From: Actinocrispum wychmicini
GTDB taxonomy: Bacteria > Actinomycetota > Actinomycetes > Mycobacteriales > Pseudonocardiaceae
Direction: 5' to 3'
Length of the DNA: 64,000 nucleotides
NCBI RefSeq assembly: GCF_004345645.1
Contig: NZ_SLWS01000016.1
Span: 124,001 to 188,000 of the forward strand
Below are positions 48,280 through 57,117 of the stretch, in pieces. Numbering within the stretch: position 1 is the stretch's first letter; each line of letters begins with the position of its first letter. The position numbers and the translations under genes are program-made. A model generated the notes under the pieces. It made no database searches. It was not told where the DNA came from and was given only the letters and a program-made list of their open reading frames with translations.

Positions 48280-48879
48280 TCAGGCTCGTGCGCCGCTCAA
48301 CGCGAAGAACTCCTGGCGTGACCGGGCGTCTTCACGCAGGCTGCCGAGCAGCGCGGACGTGACTGTGTTCGCACCGGCCGCGCGCACGCCGCGCAACGTC
48401 ATACACGAGTGTTCGGCTTCGATCACGACGCCCACGCCCTGGGGACGCAACTCCTCCTGCAACCAGTCGGCGACCTGTTTGGTAAGCCGCTCCTGCACTT
48501 GTGGACGGCACGCGAAGTGCTCGACCACCCGCGCGAGCTTCGACAGGCCGACGATCCGTTCGCCAGGCAGGTACCCGACGTGGGCGACACCGGTGAAGGG
48601 CAACAGGTGGTGCTCACAGACCGACCTGACCGGGATGTCACGTGCGAGGACGAGCTCGTCGTACCTCTCGTCGTTGGGAAACGTGGTCAGGTCGAACTCA
48701 CGGGGCGTGAACAGCTCGGCGTACGCTCGGGCCATCCGACCAGGCGTTCCCTGCAGACTCTCGCCGGACAGGTCAACGCCCAGGGCACGGAGGAACTCGG
48801 CGGCGGCCTGTTCGGCGGCGGCGAGGTCGACCCCGGTGCCCGGCGCGCGGACCACCCGCAGCGACGTTCGAACGTGCAT
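48280..48879 (-). CDS. folE: GTP cyclohydrolase I
   Basis: 199 residues. The zinc ligands and catalytic residues are Cys/His in SVCEHHLLPF and Cys in EHSCMTLRGV. The GERIVGLSKLARVV motif is standard. It converts GTP to dihydroneopterin triphosphate, the entry to folate and other pteridines. Actinomycetes usually have folE beside ftsH and folP. This lone copy next to a reductase gene may be a second, specialised one. An unusual feature is the lack of the long N-terminal extension. Confidence 0.94.
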   Translation of the reverse strand: MHVRTSLRVVRAPGTGVDLAAAEQAAAEFLRALGVDLSGESLQGTPGRMARAYAELFTPREFDLTTFPNDERYDELVLARDIPVRSVCEHHLLPFTGVAHVGYLPGERIVGLSKLARVVEHFACRPQVQERLTKQVADWLQEELRPQGVGVVIEAEHSCMTLRGVRAAGANTVTSALLGSLREDARSRQEFFALSGARA

Positions 48880-49339
48880 CGGCGCCTCCTCACCTTCACT
48901 GAGTTACGCTAACGAATCTTGGTCTTATTCGATCCTGTGGTCAAGACGTGCAGAATACGAATACTGAGATTGCCGTTACTCTGCCGGGCGACTGGGGCCG
49001 GACACCACGACGGTCACCCTGGTGGAGAACGACCTACCGCACAGGATGTACACCTCCATGCGAGGTTCCGCCACTCACTGACCTTCGCCGTGTCCGCGTT
49101 ACCCGCACCGCGCCCCAATATCCACCAACCCACCGAAACGGACATCTGAACCGCCATCGCGTCGCGGCTGGCGAACCCGCGACCCGGTAGGCGTTCGGGT
49201 TGGGTGGTGCGCCATCAGCTGGTTGCATGCTGCAATGGTCAACGCCGCAACGGTTCTTGAGTCATTGTCCGAAACGGACTGGTCGCGCTGATCGTGAACT
49301 GGTTCACAGCACGGCGGCGACCGGCGTGATCACTCGACA
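48880..49339. other. Intergenic region with a possible gene remnant and a palindrome
   Basis: No intact gene is supported in these 460 bases. From ATG 48948 a frame reads NTEIAVTLPGDWG and then loses sense. A one-base shift continues as TTTVTLVENDLPHRMYTSMRGS before a stop at 49081, so a short frameshifted remnant is possible. GTGAAC-TG-GTTCAC (49294-49307) is a perfect 14-bp palindrome 30 bases beyond the dehalogenase gene end. The rest shows nothing I can support. Confidence 0.4.
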
Positions 49340-50198
49340 CTAACGAAGACCATGCCGATCCGCCCACGCGGAGATCTCGGCCGCGATCCGATCCGGGCGG
49401 TCTTCCGGAGCATGGTGCCCGGCGTCACCACAAGGCACGATGTCGAGAGCCCGCGATGTTGGCCGCACACCAGGCGGCCGTCGCCTCACCGATGAGCAGG
49501 GTGGGCGAACCCTTGAAAGTCATCAACAACTTGGGCACGTCGGTACTCGAAGCCAGCCACTTGTCGTAGACCTCGATGCGCTCGACCAGTTCGGCCGGTT
49601 CACCCCCGAGCGGCAGCTGCCGAGCCCACGCGAGAACAGGCCGCCGACTCTCCCGAGTGGGGAACGGAGCCAGATACCCGGCCAACACCTCGTCCGACAC
49701 GGGAGTGAGCACGCCGCCGGTGAAAGCCTGACGCACGAACAAATTCTGGTCGAGCACGAGGTCCTCGCCCGCACCTGGAGTGCGGATCATCTCGGTTCGC
49801 TGGCGTGCCTGCGGGGACACCTCGTCCCACTCGATCGGTTTCACAATGGTTTCCAGAAAGGCCACGCCGATCACCTGGTCGGGATGCCGCGCCGCCCAGT
49901 CGAAGGCGAGCGCACCACCCCAGTCATGTCCGACGAGGACGACGCGGTCCAGGTCGAGCGCGTCGAACCATGCCTCGAGATAGCGGGCATGGTCGTCGAA
50001 GGTGTAGTCGATCGCAGGCTTGCCGGACCGTCCCATGCCGATGAGATCCGGCGCGAGCAGCCGACCATGGCCGATGCCAGGTAAGACGTTACGCCATAGG
50101 TACGACGATCCTGGATTGCCGTGCAAGAAGACGAACGCGGTGCCCTCCCCGGAGTCCCGGTAGTGGATGGTCGAGTCGAGCACCTGAATCTCGGGCAT
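49340..50198 (-). pseudogene. Haloalkane dehalogenase-like alpha/beta hydrolase with a single-base frameshift
   Basis: The intact part gives 240-odd residues of an HLD-II type haloalkane dehalogenase: HGNPGSSYLWRN (halide-binding Asn), GHDWGGALAFDWA (nucleophile Asp plus halide-binding Trp), and the cap region QNLFVRQAFTGGVL. After CAANIAG the frame runs out at 49425. Shifting by one base at about 49448 restores LDIVPCGDAGHHAPEDRPDR and the normal C-terminal helix to a stop at 49340-49342, about 285 residues in all. The catalytic His lies in this shifted part. One extra base in a GGGCTCTC context would explain it: a real mutation or a sequencing error. Confidence 0.8.
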
Positions 50199-50213
50199 GA
50201 TCGATTCCTTTGG

Positions 50214-50672
50214 TCAGTGCAGGTCGAGGGATGTGTCCAGGAGCGCGGTCAGGTCCTGAACGAACGACCTGGTGCGTGGGCTGTTGCGACCGCCAAGGGG
50301 CGCCAGCAGCCGGTCCAGCAACGCTTGAACGACCGCAATGGCCGGCTGAACGGCTTCCCGACCCGCGGCGGTGAGAGTCAACCGCATGGTGCGGCTGTCC
50401 TCGGGGTCCCGGGTGCGTTCGATGAGGCCGTCCGCTTCCAGCGTGCGGGCGAGTTTGGACACGTACAACGGTTCAAGGCCGGTCTGGTCGGCGAGTTCGC
50501 GCTGGCTGGGCTGCTGCCCAGCGCGGCCCATTCCGAACAGCGACGCCAGCACCACGTACTGAGCGTGCGTCAACCCGAACGAAACCAGTGCGCGATCGAC
50601 CGAGACCCGCCACTTGTTGGACAACCGCCACACCAAGTAGCCCGGTGTCGGCCCTGCCGCTGCGATGGTCAT
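50214..50672 (-). CDS. MarR family transcriptional regulator
   Basis: 152 residues from ATG 50672. The winged HTH is SFGLTHAQYVVLASLF, then QRELADQTGLEPLYVSKLARTLEADGLIERTRDPEDSRTMRLTLTAAG, a standard MarR pattern with the wing Asp/Arg pair. No cysteine in a sensor position stands out. It lies 15 bp upstream of the dehalogenase gene on the same strand and probably represses that operon through the dyad at 50679. Confidence 0.93.
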   Translation of the reverse strand: MTIAAAGPTPGYLVWRLSNKWRVSVDRALVSFGLTHAQYVVLASLFGMGRAGQQPSQRELADQTGLEPLYVSKLARTLEADGLIERTRDPEDSRTMRLTLTAAGREAVQPAIAVVQALLDRLLAPLGGRNSPRTRSFVQDLTALLDTSLDLH

Positions 50673-50678
50673 GCAAAA

Positions 50679-50696
50679 ACAGTACATGGCTACTGT
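50679..50696. promoter_or_regulatory. MarR operator candidate
   Basis: ACAGTA-CATGGC-TACTGT is a perfect 6-6-6 inverted repeat ending 7 bases upstream of the MarR start codon. CATGGCTA also recurs 17 bases further on (50685 and 50702). The position directly at the gene start fits autorepression. Confidence 0.6.
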
Positions 50697-50863
50697 AGTC
50701 ATGGCTAGTATCTCGCCGGCCGGACGCAGAGCTCGTCAGATGGCGGTCAGCATGGTGAACCCAGCGGGTGTCCCTGGGGGCCACAGTCGGTGGCGCCGCA
50801 TGTGCTCGCCGTGCTGGATCGGACCGCCAAGCTGCCTTGGCTGGGTCAACACTCGCCACGCGG

Positions 50864-51817
50864 TTATTCGCAAGCGATTCCGTTGTGGTCCCTGTCGAGG
50901 TCGTAGATGTCCTTGCCGATCACCCGGATCGGCCCCTTGACGAACGCGGGGCCGTTGCCACCGCCGCCTTCGCAGTCGACATCGCTCGCGATGGGGACAC
51001 AGCCCGAGTAGTTCGGGTCACACTTGCCCGCCGGCGGTTCCTCCGCCGTGGTGCTGCTCGTTTTCGGTGGTGCGGCAGGAGGTTGCTTGGCAGGGGAGGT
51101 GGCATGGGGTTTGGTTGTCGACGTGTTCGTCTCCGGCGGAGCTGAGGACTGCGGGATCGTCGATGCTGGCGCTGTGTTCCCGATGGTCGCTGTCGCCGTC
51201 GCCGATGTTGTCGTAGTGGTGAAATTGACCGCTGGGCTGGAACTTGAGGGGGCTGGCTTGTTGTCCTGGCTCCCAATCGCGGCCAAGAACGCCACAACCG
51301 CGACGGCGCCGGCAGTGATCCACGCCGGCTTTTGTTTCGCGAAGGTTCCTTTGCCCACATCGGCCCGAGGCGTTGGCACATCAGTAACAGTCACGGTGGT
51401 CGCTGACGCGTCAACAGCTGCCATGGTCACCTTAGGAACGTCAACTGAGGCCGCCGACGTGTCGCGGGGGAGGAGCAGTTCGATCTCAATGCCCCGTTTG
51501 CCAAGGAAGACCGAAGCCTCACAGCCCGCACGCCCACCGCGACCCGCCACAGTGTCCAACAGCAAGCCATAGCGTTGTGACATCGCATAAGTCAACTCGC
51601 CGACCCGCTCCCCGTCGAGCCGTACCTCGATCGCCCGTTCCCCCTTGTACTTGCCTGATCCGATTGTGCACCAAGCGAGCTGGACAGCCACCCGCCGTGA
51701 AGCTCCAGCACCAACCCGATACCGAGACAGCGCGGACTGGTGATGCTCCTCGCGAGTCACAGTAACGGTGACCTCCGGCCTGAACATGAACAAACCGGCC
51801 GACGAGTTCTCGGTCAT
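50864..51817 (-). CDS. Membrane protein with Excalibur calcium-binding domain
   Basis: 317 residues from ATG 51817 (GGAGG five bases upstream). Residues 10-115 form a beta-rich domain (RRVAVQLAWCTIGSGKYKGERAIEVRLDGERVGELTYAMSQRY), vaguely like a HIRAN or substrate-recognition fold. A transmembrane helix (WITAGAVAVVAFLAAIG) and a Ser/Thr/Pro-rich stalk follow. The C-terminal part is Excalibur-like, with CDPNYSGCVP and the calcium loop DLDRDHNGIACE. That tail would be extracellular. The combination of an inner recognition domain and outer calcium-binding tail is unusual. Function is unknown. Confidence 0.82.
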   Translation of the reverse strand: MTENSSAGLFMFRPEVTVTVTREEHHQSALSRYRVGAGASRRVAVQLAWCTIGSGKYKGERAIEVRLDGERVGELTYAMSQRYGLLLDTVAGRGGRAGCEASVFLGKRGIEIELLLPRDTSAASVDVPKVTMAAVDASATTVTVTDVPTPRADVGKGTFAKQKPAWITAGAVAVVAFLAAIGSQDNKPAPSSSSPAVNFTTTTTSATATATIGNTAPASTIPQSSAPPETNTSTTKPHATSPAKQPPAAPPKTSSTTAEEPPAGKCDPNYSGCVPIASDVDCEGGGGNGPAFVKGPIRVIGKDIYDLDRDHNGIACE

Positions 51818-52160
51818 CAACCCTCCAGACAACGCACGGACACTCCACCCCATCGGTAACCCGCCCGGTTCGTTACCGCGAGCTCGAACACCGCTGTTCA
51901 AGTGTTTTGTCAATACTTTTCAACGGGATACAACTGTGCGGAACCAGATGGCTGTCTTCTACAAAGCAGTGTGGTGATCCGCTTGGACGACAGTGCAGCC
52001 CCATTCACCACCAAGTGATCAACCCGGCCGCGTCTGGGCGTGTCCGCCAAGTTGACGGGAACGGTTCCAGCGCCGAACCGCTGCACGCCGGGCAGATCCG
52101 CTCCTGCCGTCATTGCCAATGGGCTCAGCGGGTCTTCGGCATTTGCTGATCTTCATGGAC
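51818..52160. other. Intergenic leader of the Excalibur gene and left flank of the ISL3 element
   Basis: CGGTAAC (51854-51860) and GTTACCG (51872-51878) are perfect inverted arms in the leader. On the minus strand TTGACA stands at about 51913-51908. I see no good -10 hexamer. The next 240 bases carry no gene that I can support, and no clear target-site duplication next to the ISL3 terminal repeat. Confidence 0.35.
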
Positions 52161-52206
52161 TGTAAAAGTTCGGCTCTGTCGGTGATTGCGTGATCAACTT
52201 GATGGG
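52161..52206 (+). repeat. Left terminal inverted repeat of the ISL3 element
   Basis: 46 bases beginning TGTAAAAGTTCGGCTCTGTC. They recur in inverted orientation at 57071-57117 with a single difference, an extra A in the A-run of the right copy. The match stops after GATGGG on both sides. Confidence 0.95.
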
Positions 52207-52269
52207 CAGCGCGGACGCGGTTGTGTCTTGGTGGTCGTCGATTTGGCTCTGCTGTCGGAGCCCAGTGGT

Positions 52270-53262
52270 CTAGTTGAGTAGTATCCGCTTGCGTAGCAAG
52301 GAGAAGCTGGCTTTCCCGTAGGTCTGGCGCTTGAGCATTTTGATCTTCGTGTTGACGCCCTCGGTCGGCCCGTTGCTGTAGGGCAGAATCAGGCCGGCGA
52401 CGGTGGCGTCCCAGTCTTTCTGCGGCCCGTTGAGGTAGGAGTCGAAGCCGGCAACGCGTCGGCCCTGGTGGTGCTGATCCAGGCGGCGAGATCCTGGCCG
52501 CGGCGCTGGGTCAGTATGGCGGCGAATTCGCGCACCCGAGTGGAAAGCGTGGTCATCTCCGGGCAGTTGGCGGTCAGGTCGGCCAGGTGACGGCGGGTGT
52601 GCTCGGGCAGGTCAGCCGGCCTGGTCATGATCCAGGACACCAGGCGGCGTGGCGAGGGCGAGACCCGCTCGGGGTCGGCGCGGCCCTGGTTGATGTAGCG
52701 CACCAGCAGGTTGGCGCTGCCGGTGTAGCCCCGCTCGCGGATCTCGGCGAGGACCCGGGTGACCGGAATCTGTTCGGTCAGGCGGCACCGGACCACATCA
52801 CGGTGCGGGTCGACCAGGCAAGTGCCGTAACGCGGCGGACGCAGCAACTCCTGAACGTTGCGCGCGCGGGCGTAGCGTTTGACGGTGTTCAACGCCCAGC
52901 CCAGGCGCCGAGCGCATTCCAGCAGCCCGACGCCGTGTGCGAGCAGGTCGTGCACGGCGGCGAACCTCTCTCTCGTGCGCGGCCTGCACCGAACCGTGGG
53001 GGCGGGGTGTGGTGTTCCAGCACACGGCGTGGGCCACGACGCATTTCTCCACCGCGGCGGCCAGGTTGTGCCACAGATGCCACCGGTCACTGGCCTGGAC
53101 GCGGTGGGCGCGGCCTGGCGGATGGCCTCGGCATAGGCTGCCGAGCCATCACGACACACCACCTGAATGCCGGGTGCTCGCGCAGCCAGCCGGCCAGGGT
53201 GGCGGCCTTGCGGTCGGGCAGCACATCGACGCGGCGGTTGGGTGACCGCGTTGATCATATGA
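52270..53262 (-). pseudogene. ISL3 transposase, C-terminal part (frameshifted)
   Basis: Pieces in different frames read VDVLPDRKAATLAGWLREHP, GIQVVCRDGSAAYAEAIRQAAP (DDE catalytic Asp region), DRWHLWHNLAAAVEKCVVAH, ECARRLGWALNTVKRYARAR, and the family's closing LPYSNGPTEGVNTKIKMLKR then QTYGKASFSLLRKRILLN before the stop at 52270. At least four frame changes are needed to join them (near 53236, 53110, 53000 and 52440). The catalytic Glu lies in the PTEG motif. Confidence 0.9.
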
Positions 53263-53430
53263 AATAACCCCCGAGTTCCTTGAGGTCTTCGTGTTCCCTT
53301 CTGTCTCTGGACCAGGGTGTTCTGACTCGTTCGGGTGATCTCACCCCCTTCTGACTCAACTTCACGATTTCTGAGCCGATCTCGATCAGGTCGAGAGTCG
53401 GGTGATCAGCCTGAAGGTGAGGAGGCGTGG

Positions 53431-54507
53431 GTGGGTCTGGCGGTGGTGCGGGATCTGCGGGAGGCGCGGGCGCCAGCAAGTCCGGAGGAGTTAGCGGAGT
53501 TCGAGACCGACGTGCTGTCCGGGTTCGTGCTGGCCCGGGCAGCCGCCGGGCTGGCGGACAGCACGATCCGCTCCGATGTCATGCACTTGGAGCAGATACG
53601 GGCCTGGTTCGACCGGCCTTTGTGGGAGATGGAACCGGCTGATGCCGACACCTACTTCGGCAAGGCGCTGCGTGCGGCGGCGAAGAACACCAGGCTGGCC
53701 CGAGCACAGGCACTCAAAACCTACTTCGCGTTCCTGGAGTTGCGGCACAAAGTCGAGATCCACCAGCTGACCGGCCGGGTCGTGGAGTGCCCGATCGATG
53801 AGATGAATCGGCCCCGTGGTCAGCAGGGAGCGTCGCTGCGAATCCCGCCCAGTGCTGGACAAGTCGAGCAGTTGTTCGCCTGCTGGCGGCAGGAGTTGGT
53901 GACCTGCCAGAAATTCGCGCCGGTCGCCCGTAACTATGCCGCGGCCCGGCTGATGGCCGAGGTCGGGTTGCGGGTCAATGAGGCCCGCAGTCTCGACCTG
54001 GCCGACGTCAAGTGGGACCTGGGCAGATTCGGCAAACTCCATGTCCGTAAGGGAAAGGGCGCCCGCGGCAGCGGGCCCCGCGAACGCATGGTGCCACTGA
54101 TCAACGATGCCGGGCGGACGCTGCGCTGGTTCGTCGAGGACGTCTGGGGGCACTTCGGGGATGACCACAACCGACACGGTTCGGCACTGTTTCCCTCTGA
54201 ACGGAGGAACACCGACGGTTCGGCAACCCGGGTGGGCACCGAAGCCCTGCGGGCCGCGCTGGCCGAGGCCGCCGAGAACCACCTGCCGGACTGGTCGAAC
54301 AAACTCACCCCACATGTCCTGCGGCACTTCTGCGCGAGCCAACTTTACTTACAGGGCATGGATTTGATCGCCATCCAAGAGGCACTCGGTCATGTCTGGG
54401 TGGCCACCACCATGCAGTACATCCACGTCCACCGCACCCATGTTGAAGACGCCTGGATAGCCGGACAGCAACGCGCCGCCCAGCGTCTGGAAGGACTGCT
54501 GACATGA
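53431..54507 (+). CDS. Tyrosine recombinase/integrase (first gene of the cassette)
   Basis: 358 residues from GTG 53431 (AGGAGG five bases upstream); a GTG at 53335 gives 390. A SAM-like core-binding domain spans residues 25-120. The catalytic domain has the full set: Arg in GLRVNEARSL, Lys in VRKGKGARG, HxLR in TPHVLRHFCAS, GH in ALGHVWVATTMQYIHV with the nucleophile Tyr. It should cut and rejoin DNA at cassette ends. There is no large N-terminal arm-binding domain. The last four bases overlap the HTH gene start (ATGA). Confidence 0.93.
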   Translation: MGLAVVRDLREARAPASPEELAEFETDVLSGFVLARAAAGLADSTIRSDVMHLEQIRAWFDRPLWEMEPADADTYFGKALRAAAKNTRLARAQALKTYFAFLELRHKVEIHQLTGRVVECPIDEMNRPRGQQGASLRIPPSAGQVEQLFACWRQELVTCQKFAPVARNYAAARLMAEVGLRVNEARSLDLADVKWDLGRFGKLHVRKGKGARGSGPRERMVPLINDAGRTLRWFVEDVWGHFGDDHNRHGSALFPSERRNTDGSATRVGTEALRAALAEAAENHLPDWSNKLTPHVLRHFCASQLYLQGMDLIAIQEALGHVWVATTMQYIHVHRTHVEDAWIAGQQRAAQRLEGLLT

Positions 54508-54836
54508 AGTGGAATCTCCGGCTGGCGGCGGCCAACCGCAGTATCTGGAAGGCCAGCCAACTGCAACGCATGCTGGCCGACCACGGCCTGATTATCAGTG
54601 CCGGCAAGATGTCTGGGCTGTGGTCTGGTAATCCAGCCAGCATCAAACTCGACGACCTCGACATCATCTGCGTCGTGCTCGGCTGCGAGATCGGCGAGTT
54701 GCTCATTCCCGAGCCCGCCAAGGTCACCCGCCCGGCCGACACCAACAACGTGGCGCAGGCCGCTGCATCGGCGACGGCAACAGGGCCGCTGGTGGTGCCC
54801 AAACGCCGCGATGGACGATCGCTGCCACCAGTCTGA
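54504..54836 (+). CDS. XRE-type HTH protein (second gene of the cassette)
   Basis: A 110-residue protein with a Cro/C1-like HTH: MKWNLRLAAANRSIWKASQL, then SGLWSGNPASIKLDDLDIICVVLGCEIGELLI. The C-terminal 35 residues are Ala/Thr-rich and likely disordered. Close relatives stand in the same middle position beside tyrosine recombinases in many actinomycetes, as I recall. It may control the cassette or act as directionality or accessory factor. It is coupled at both ends (ATGA with the recombinase, TGATG with the third gene). Confidence 0.9.
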   Translation: MKWNLRLAAANRSIWKASQLQRMLADHGLIISAGKMSGLWSGNPASIKLDDLDIICVVLGCEIGELLIPEPAKVTRPADTNNVAQAAASATATGPLVVPKRRDGRSLPPV

Positions 54837-56412
54837 TGGGCGGCATCTCACCGACCAAGCCAGCGGCCACGTGCGCGGAATGCTTCGCCTGGGGTGTATT
54901 GCCCGGATGCTGCTGCCGCGCCTGCTACACTTTCCACAACCTTCACCCCGCCGGCCAGTGCGCGGCCTGCCACCGGATCGTCGCGATCAAACAGGACTAC
55001 TGCCGGTTATGCTGGCTGCAAGCCCTGGAGGACGCCAAAGCGGCAGGCAAGCCCACCGTCTCGGAGACGTTCCTCCGCGGGGTGCGCCACCAGCAATTGT
55101 TCTTCGCCCGGATGCACCGGGACCACTATCGCGTCCCGGGCCGAGTGCGGCTGGGTAAGCTCGGCACCCGGAAGGTGCGTTCCAAACCGGCCGCAATCCC
55201 ACCGTCGGAGGCAGCACCGGACGGCATCCAGCTCCAGTTGGCCCTCGACCTACGCCGCGATTACCGGCGCTTTGACCGTCGCCAGCATGCCGATTTGAAT
55301 AACCCGGCTGTCATCCGCGCTCGCCGCGCCGCCCGCGCCCTCGGCGAAGCCCGCGGCTGGTCCCACGACCTCGCCAAGAGGATCGATGAAGGCATGGTTG
55401 TGTTGCTGTCCAACCACACCGGTGAGGACAAGATCCGCTACTCCGAACTGTTGCCCGCCGTCCGCCATCGAGGCCGCATCGCCGAGGTCCTCGATCAGCT
55501 CGGACTACTCAACGACGACCGCGTCCCCGCCTTCGAAACTTGGTTGGAGCGCAAACTCGACGTCCTCGCCCCCGGCATCCGCGAGGCCACCGAGGAATGG
55601 ATCCGCACCCTGCACACCGGTGGCCCACGCACCCATCCCCGCAATATCAGCACAGTCTGGGGCTACCTCGGTGCCGTCCGACCGATCCTGCTCACCTGGT
55701 CCCACGACTATCACCACCTGAGGGAAGTCACCCGCGACGACATCCACGAGATCTCACACTCTTTACAGGGCAACACACGGCACCACACCCTCTACGCCCT
55801 GCGATCACTTTCCGGCATTGCAAGAAGAACAGCGCGATCTTCCGCGACCCGACCGCGCGTCTGCGTATCGGACACAGCAACTATCACGCACTCCCACCCT
55901 TGACAGACAACGACATCGCTGAAGCGGCCGCCGCCGCGACCACACCGGCCACCCGCCTCACCCTGGCTTTGGCCGCCATCCACGCCGCCCGCACCACTGA
56001 CATCGGCCAACTCCTCATCGACGACATCGACCTCGGCAACCGCCGACTCACCGTCGCCGGCCGCACCCGCCCCCTCGACGACCTCACCCACGAGGCCCTA
56101 CTCGACTGGCTGGACTACCGACGCGCGACCTGGCCCAACACCGCAAACCCCCACCTGCTGATCAACCGCCTGACCGCCGTGCGCACCTGCCCCGTCGGCA
56201 GAGTCTGGATCACCAAAGCATTCTGGGGCCTCGAAGCCACCCTCGACCGGCTCCACGCCGACCGCCAACTGGAGGAATCACTTACCCACGGCCCCGATCC
56301 GCTCCACCTCGCGGCCGTGTTCGGCCTCAGCCCCGGCACCGCCATCCGCTACGCCGCCGCAGCACGACAACTCCTGGACACGCCCGCCGAACAACACGAC
56401 CCCCACAGTTGA
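54836..56412 (+). pseudogene. Cys-rich recombinase-like protein (third gene of the cassette), one frameshift
   Basis: The first frame gives 355 residues. Residues 12-63 hold a dense Cys cluster (CAECFAWGVLPGCCCRACYTF, CAACHRIVAIKQDYCRLCW) that likely binds zinc. A long basic helical part follows, then a core-binding-like domain. After LYALRSL the frame is lost at about 55812. One missing base there restores FRHCKKNSAIFRDP and a C-terminal domain of about 200 residues, with RTTDIGQLLIDDIDLGNRRLTVAGRTR. This looks like a tyrosine recombinase catalytic domain with only part of its catalytic residues. Total about 525 residues. Relatives are sometimes annotated as Fis-family regulators. Confidence 0.78.
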
Positions 56413-56504
56413 CCACGAACCCAAGCAATATCATCGACTCACAGCCCCACCACCCTTGGGTTCGCGTCGAGATTCCTTCAGTTAGGCTGAACTCTGGGCA
56501 TTCG

Positions 56505-57037
56505 CAGCGTTCCGTAGTGGTGGCCGCGGCGCAGCGCGAAATCGTCGACACCGAGCACCGTGACTGTTCCCACTTCCGGGTCAGGCAGCGCGTGCACCAA
56601 CGTCAACATGGCTGTCCGGCTTGCCACAAATCCCAGCCAGGCCGTCAAACGCGACCCGGCCCTGCCCGCCAAGGCCAACCCGATGTGCTCCAATATCGTG
56701 CGGCACAACAACGTCCGGCGGGCGTGTTTCGCGGTCAGCCCGTCGACCTGCTCGGCGAACGTCCCGACCGGACAGCCCACCACGTCGCAGAAGAACCTGC
56801 GGACCTGTAATCGCAACACCACCGACTGACCGGACACCGCGGCATCAGCAATCCTGCGGTCGTAACGGCTGTGCACCCGGCCCGAACGTCCATCACACGA
56901 CGGACAGCACCCATCCTCCGCCCGTACACGCGCCCAATCAACACGCCAGCCACCGCCCGCTGGACCTGCTCAACGAGCACACCCGCCAGGTGTGGAAATA
57001 GCACGTCCCGCCACTGATGATCATTACGACTAACCAT
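56505..57037 (-). pseudogene. ISL3 transposase, N-terminal part (frameshifted)
   Basis: From ATG 57037 the frame reads VSRNDHQWRDVLFPHLAGVL then VEQVQRA. It changes frame and continues HSRYDRRIADAAVSGQSVVL, QVRRFFCDVVGCPVGTFAEQ, GLTAKHARRTLLCRTILEHI and VTVLGVDDFALRRGHHYGT, the conserved N-terminal zinc-binding and first DDE Asp region of ISL3 transposases. It stops making sense at the cassette border. At least one frameshift lies near 56880. Confidence 0.88.
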
Positions 57038-57070
57038 GATCACAAACACAACGAGAGCATCAGCACCCGA

Positions 57071-57117
57071 CCCATCAAGTTGATCACGCAATCACCGACA
57101 GAGCCGAACTTTTTACA
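57071..57117 (-). repeat. Right terminal inverted repeat of the ISL3 element
   Basis: 47 bases, the inverted copy of 52161-52206 with one extra A. Beyond it CATGGA occurs on both outer flanks in inverted orientation (52154 and 57129), so the true ends may lie a few bases further out. No clean 8-bp target duplication is seen. Confidence 0.95.

Larger units (their letters stand above)
53258..56510 (+). mobile_element. Three-gene tyrosine recombinase cassette inserted in the ISL3 transposase gene
   Basis: The transposase reading breaks off at GHHYGT on the right (about 56507) and resumes with INAVT on the left (about 53255). The 3.25 kb in between is foreign to the IS. It holds a recombinase gene, an HTH gene and a Cys-rich recombinase-like gene, coupled by ATGA and TGATG overlaps. 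The two ends, read inward, share GAAxxxCCCxxGAGTTC-like sequence, a possible crossover or binding site. Exact ends need an empty-site comparison. Confidence 0.75.
52161..57117. mobile_element. Decayed ISL3-family insertion sequence split by a recombinase cassette
   Basis: The 4.96-kb element is bounded by 46/47-bp inverted repeats. Its transposase gene runs on the minus strand in two parts: N-terminal part at the right end and C-terminal part at the left end. Between them lies a plus-strand three-gene cassette. Both transposase parts carry several frameshifts, so the IS cannot move by itself. Joined, they would give about 500 residues, the normal ISL3 size. Confidence 0.9.
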
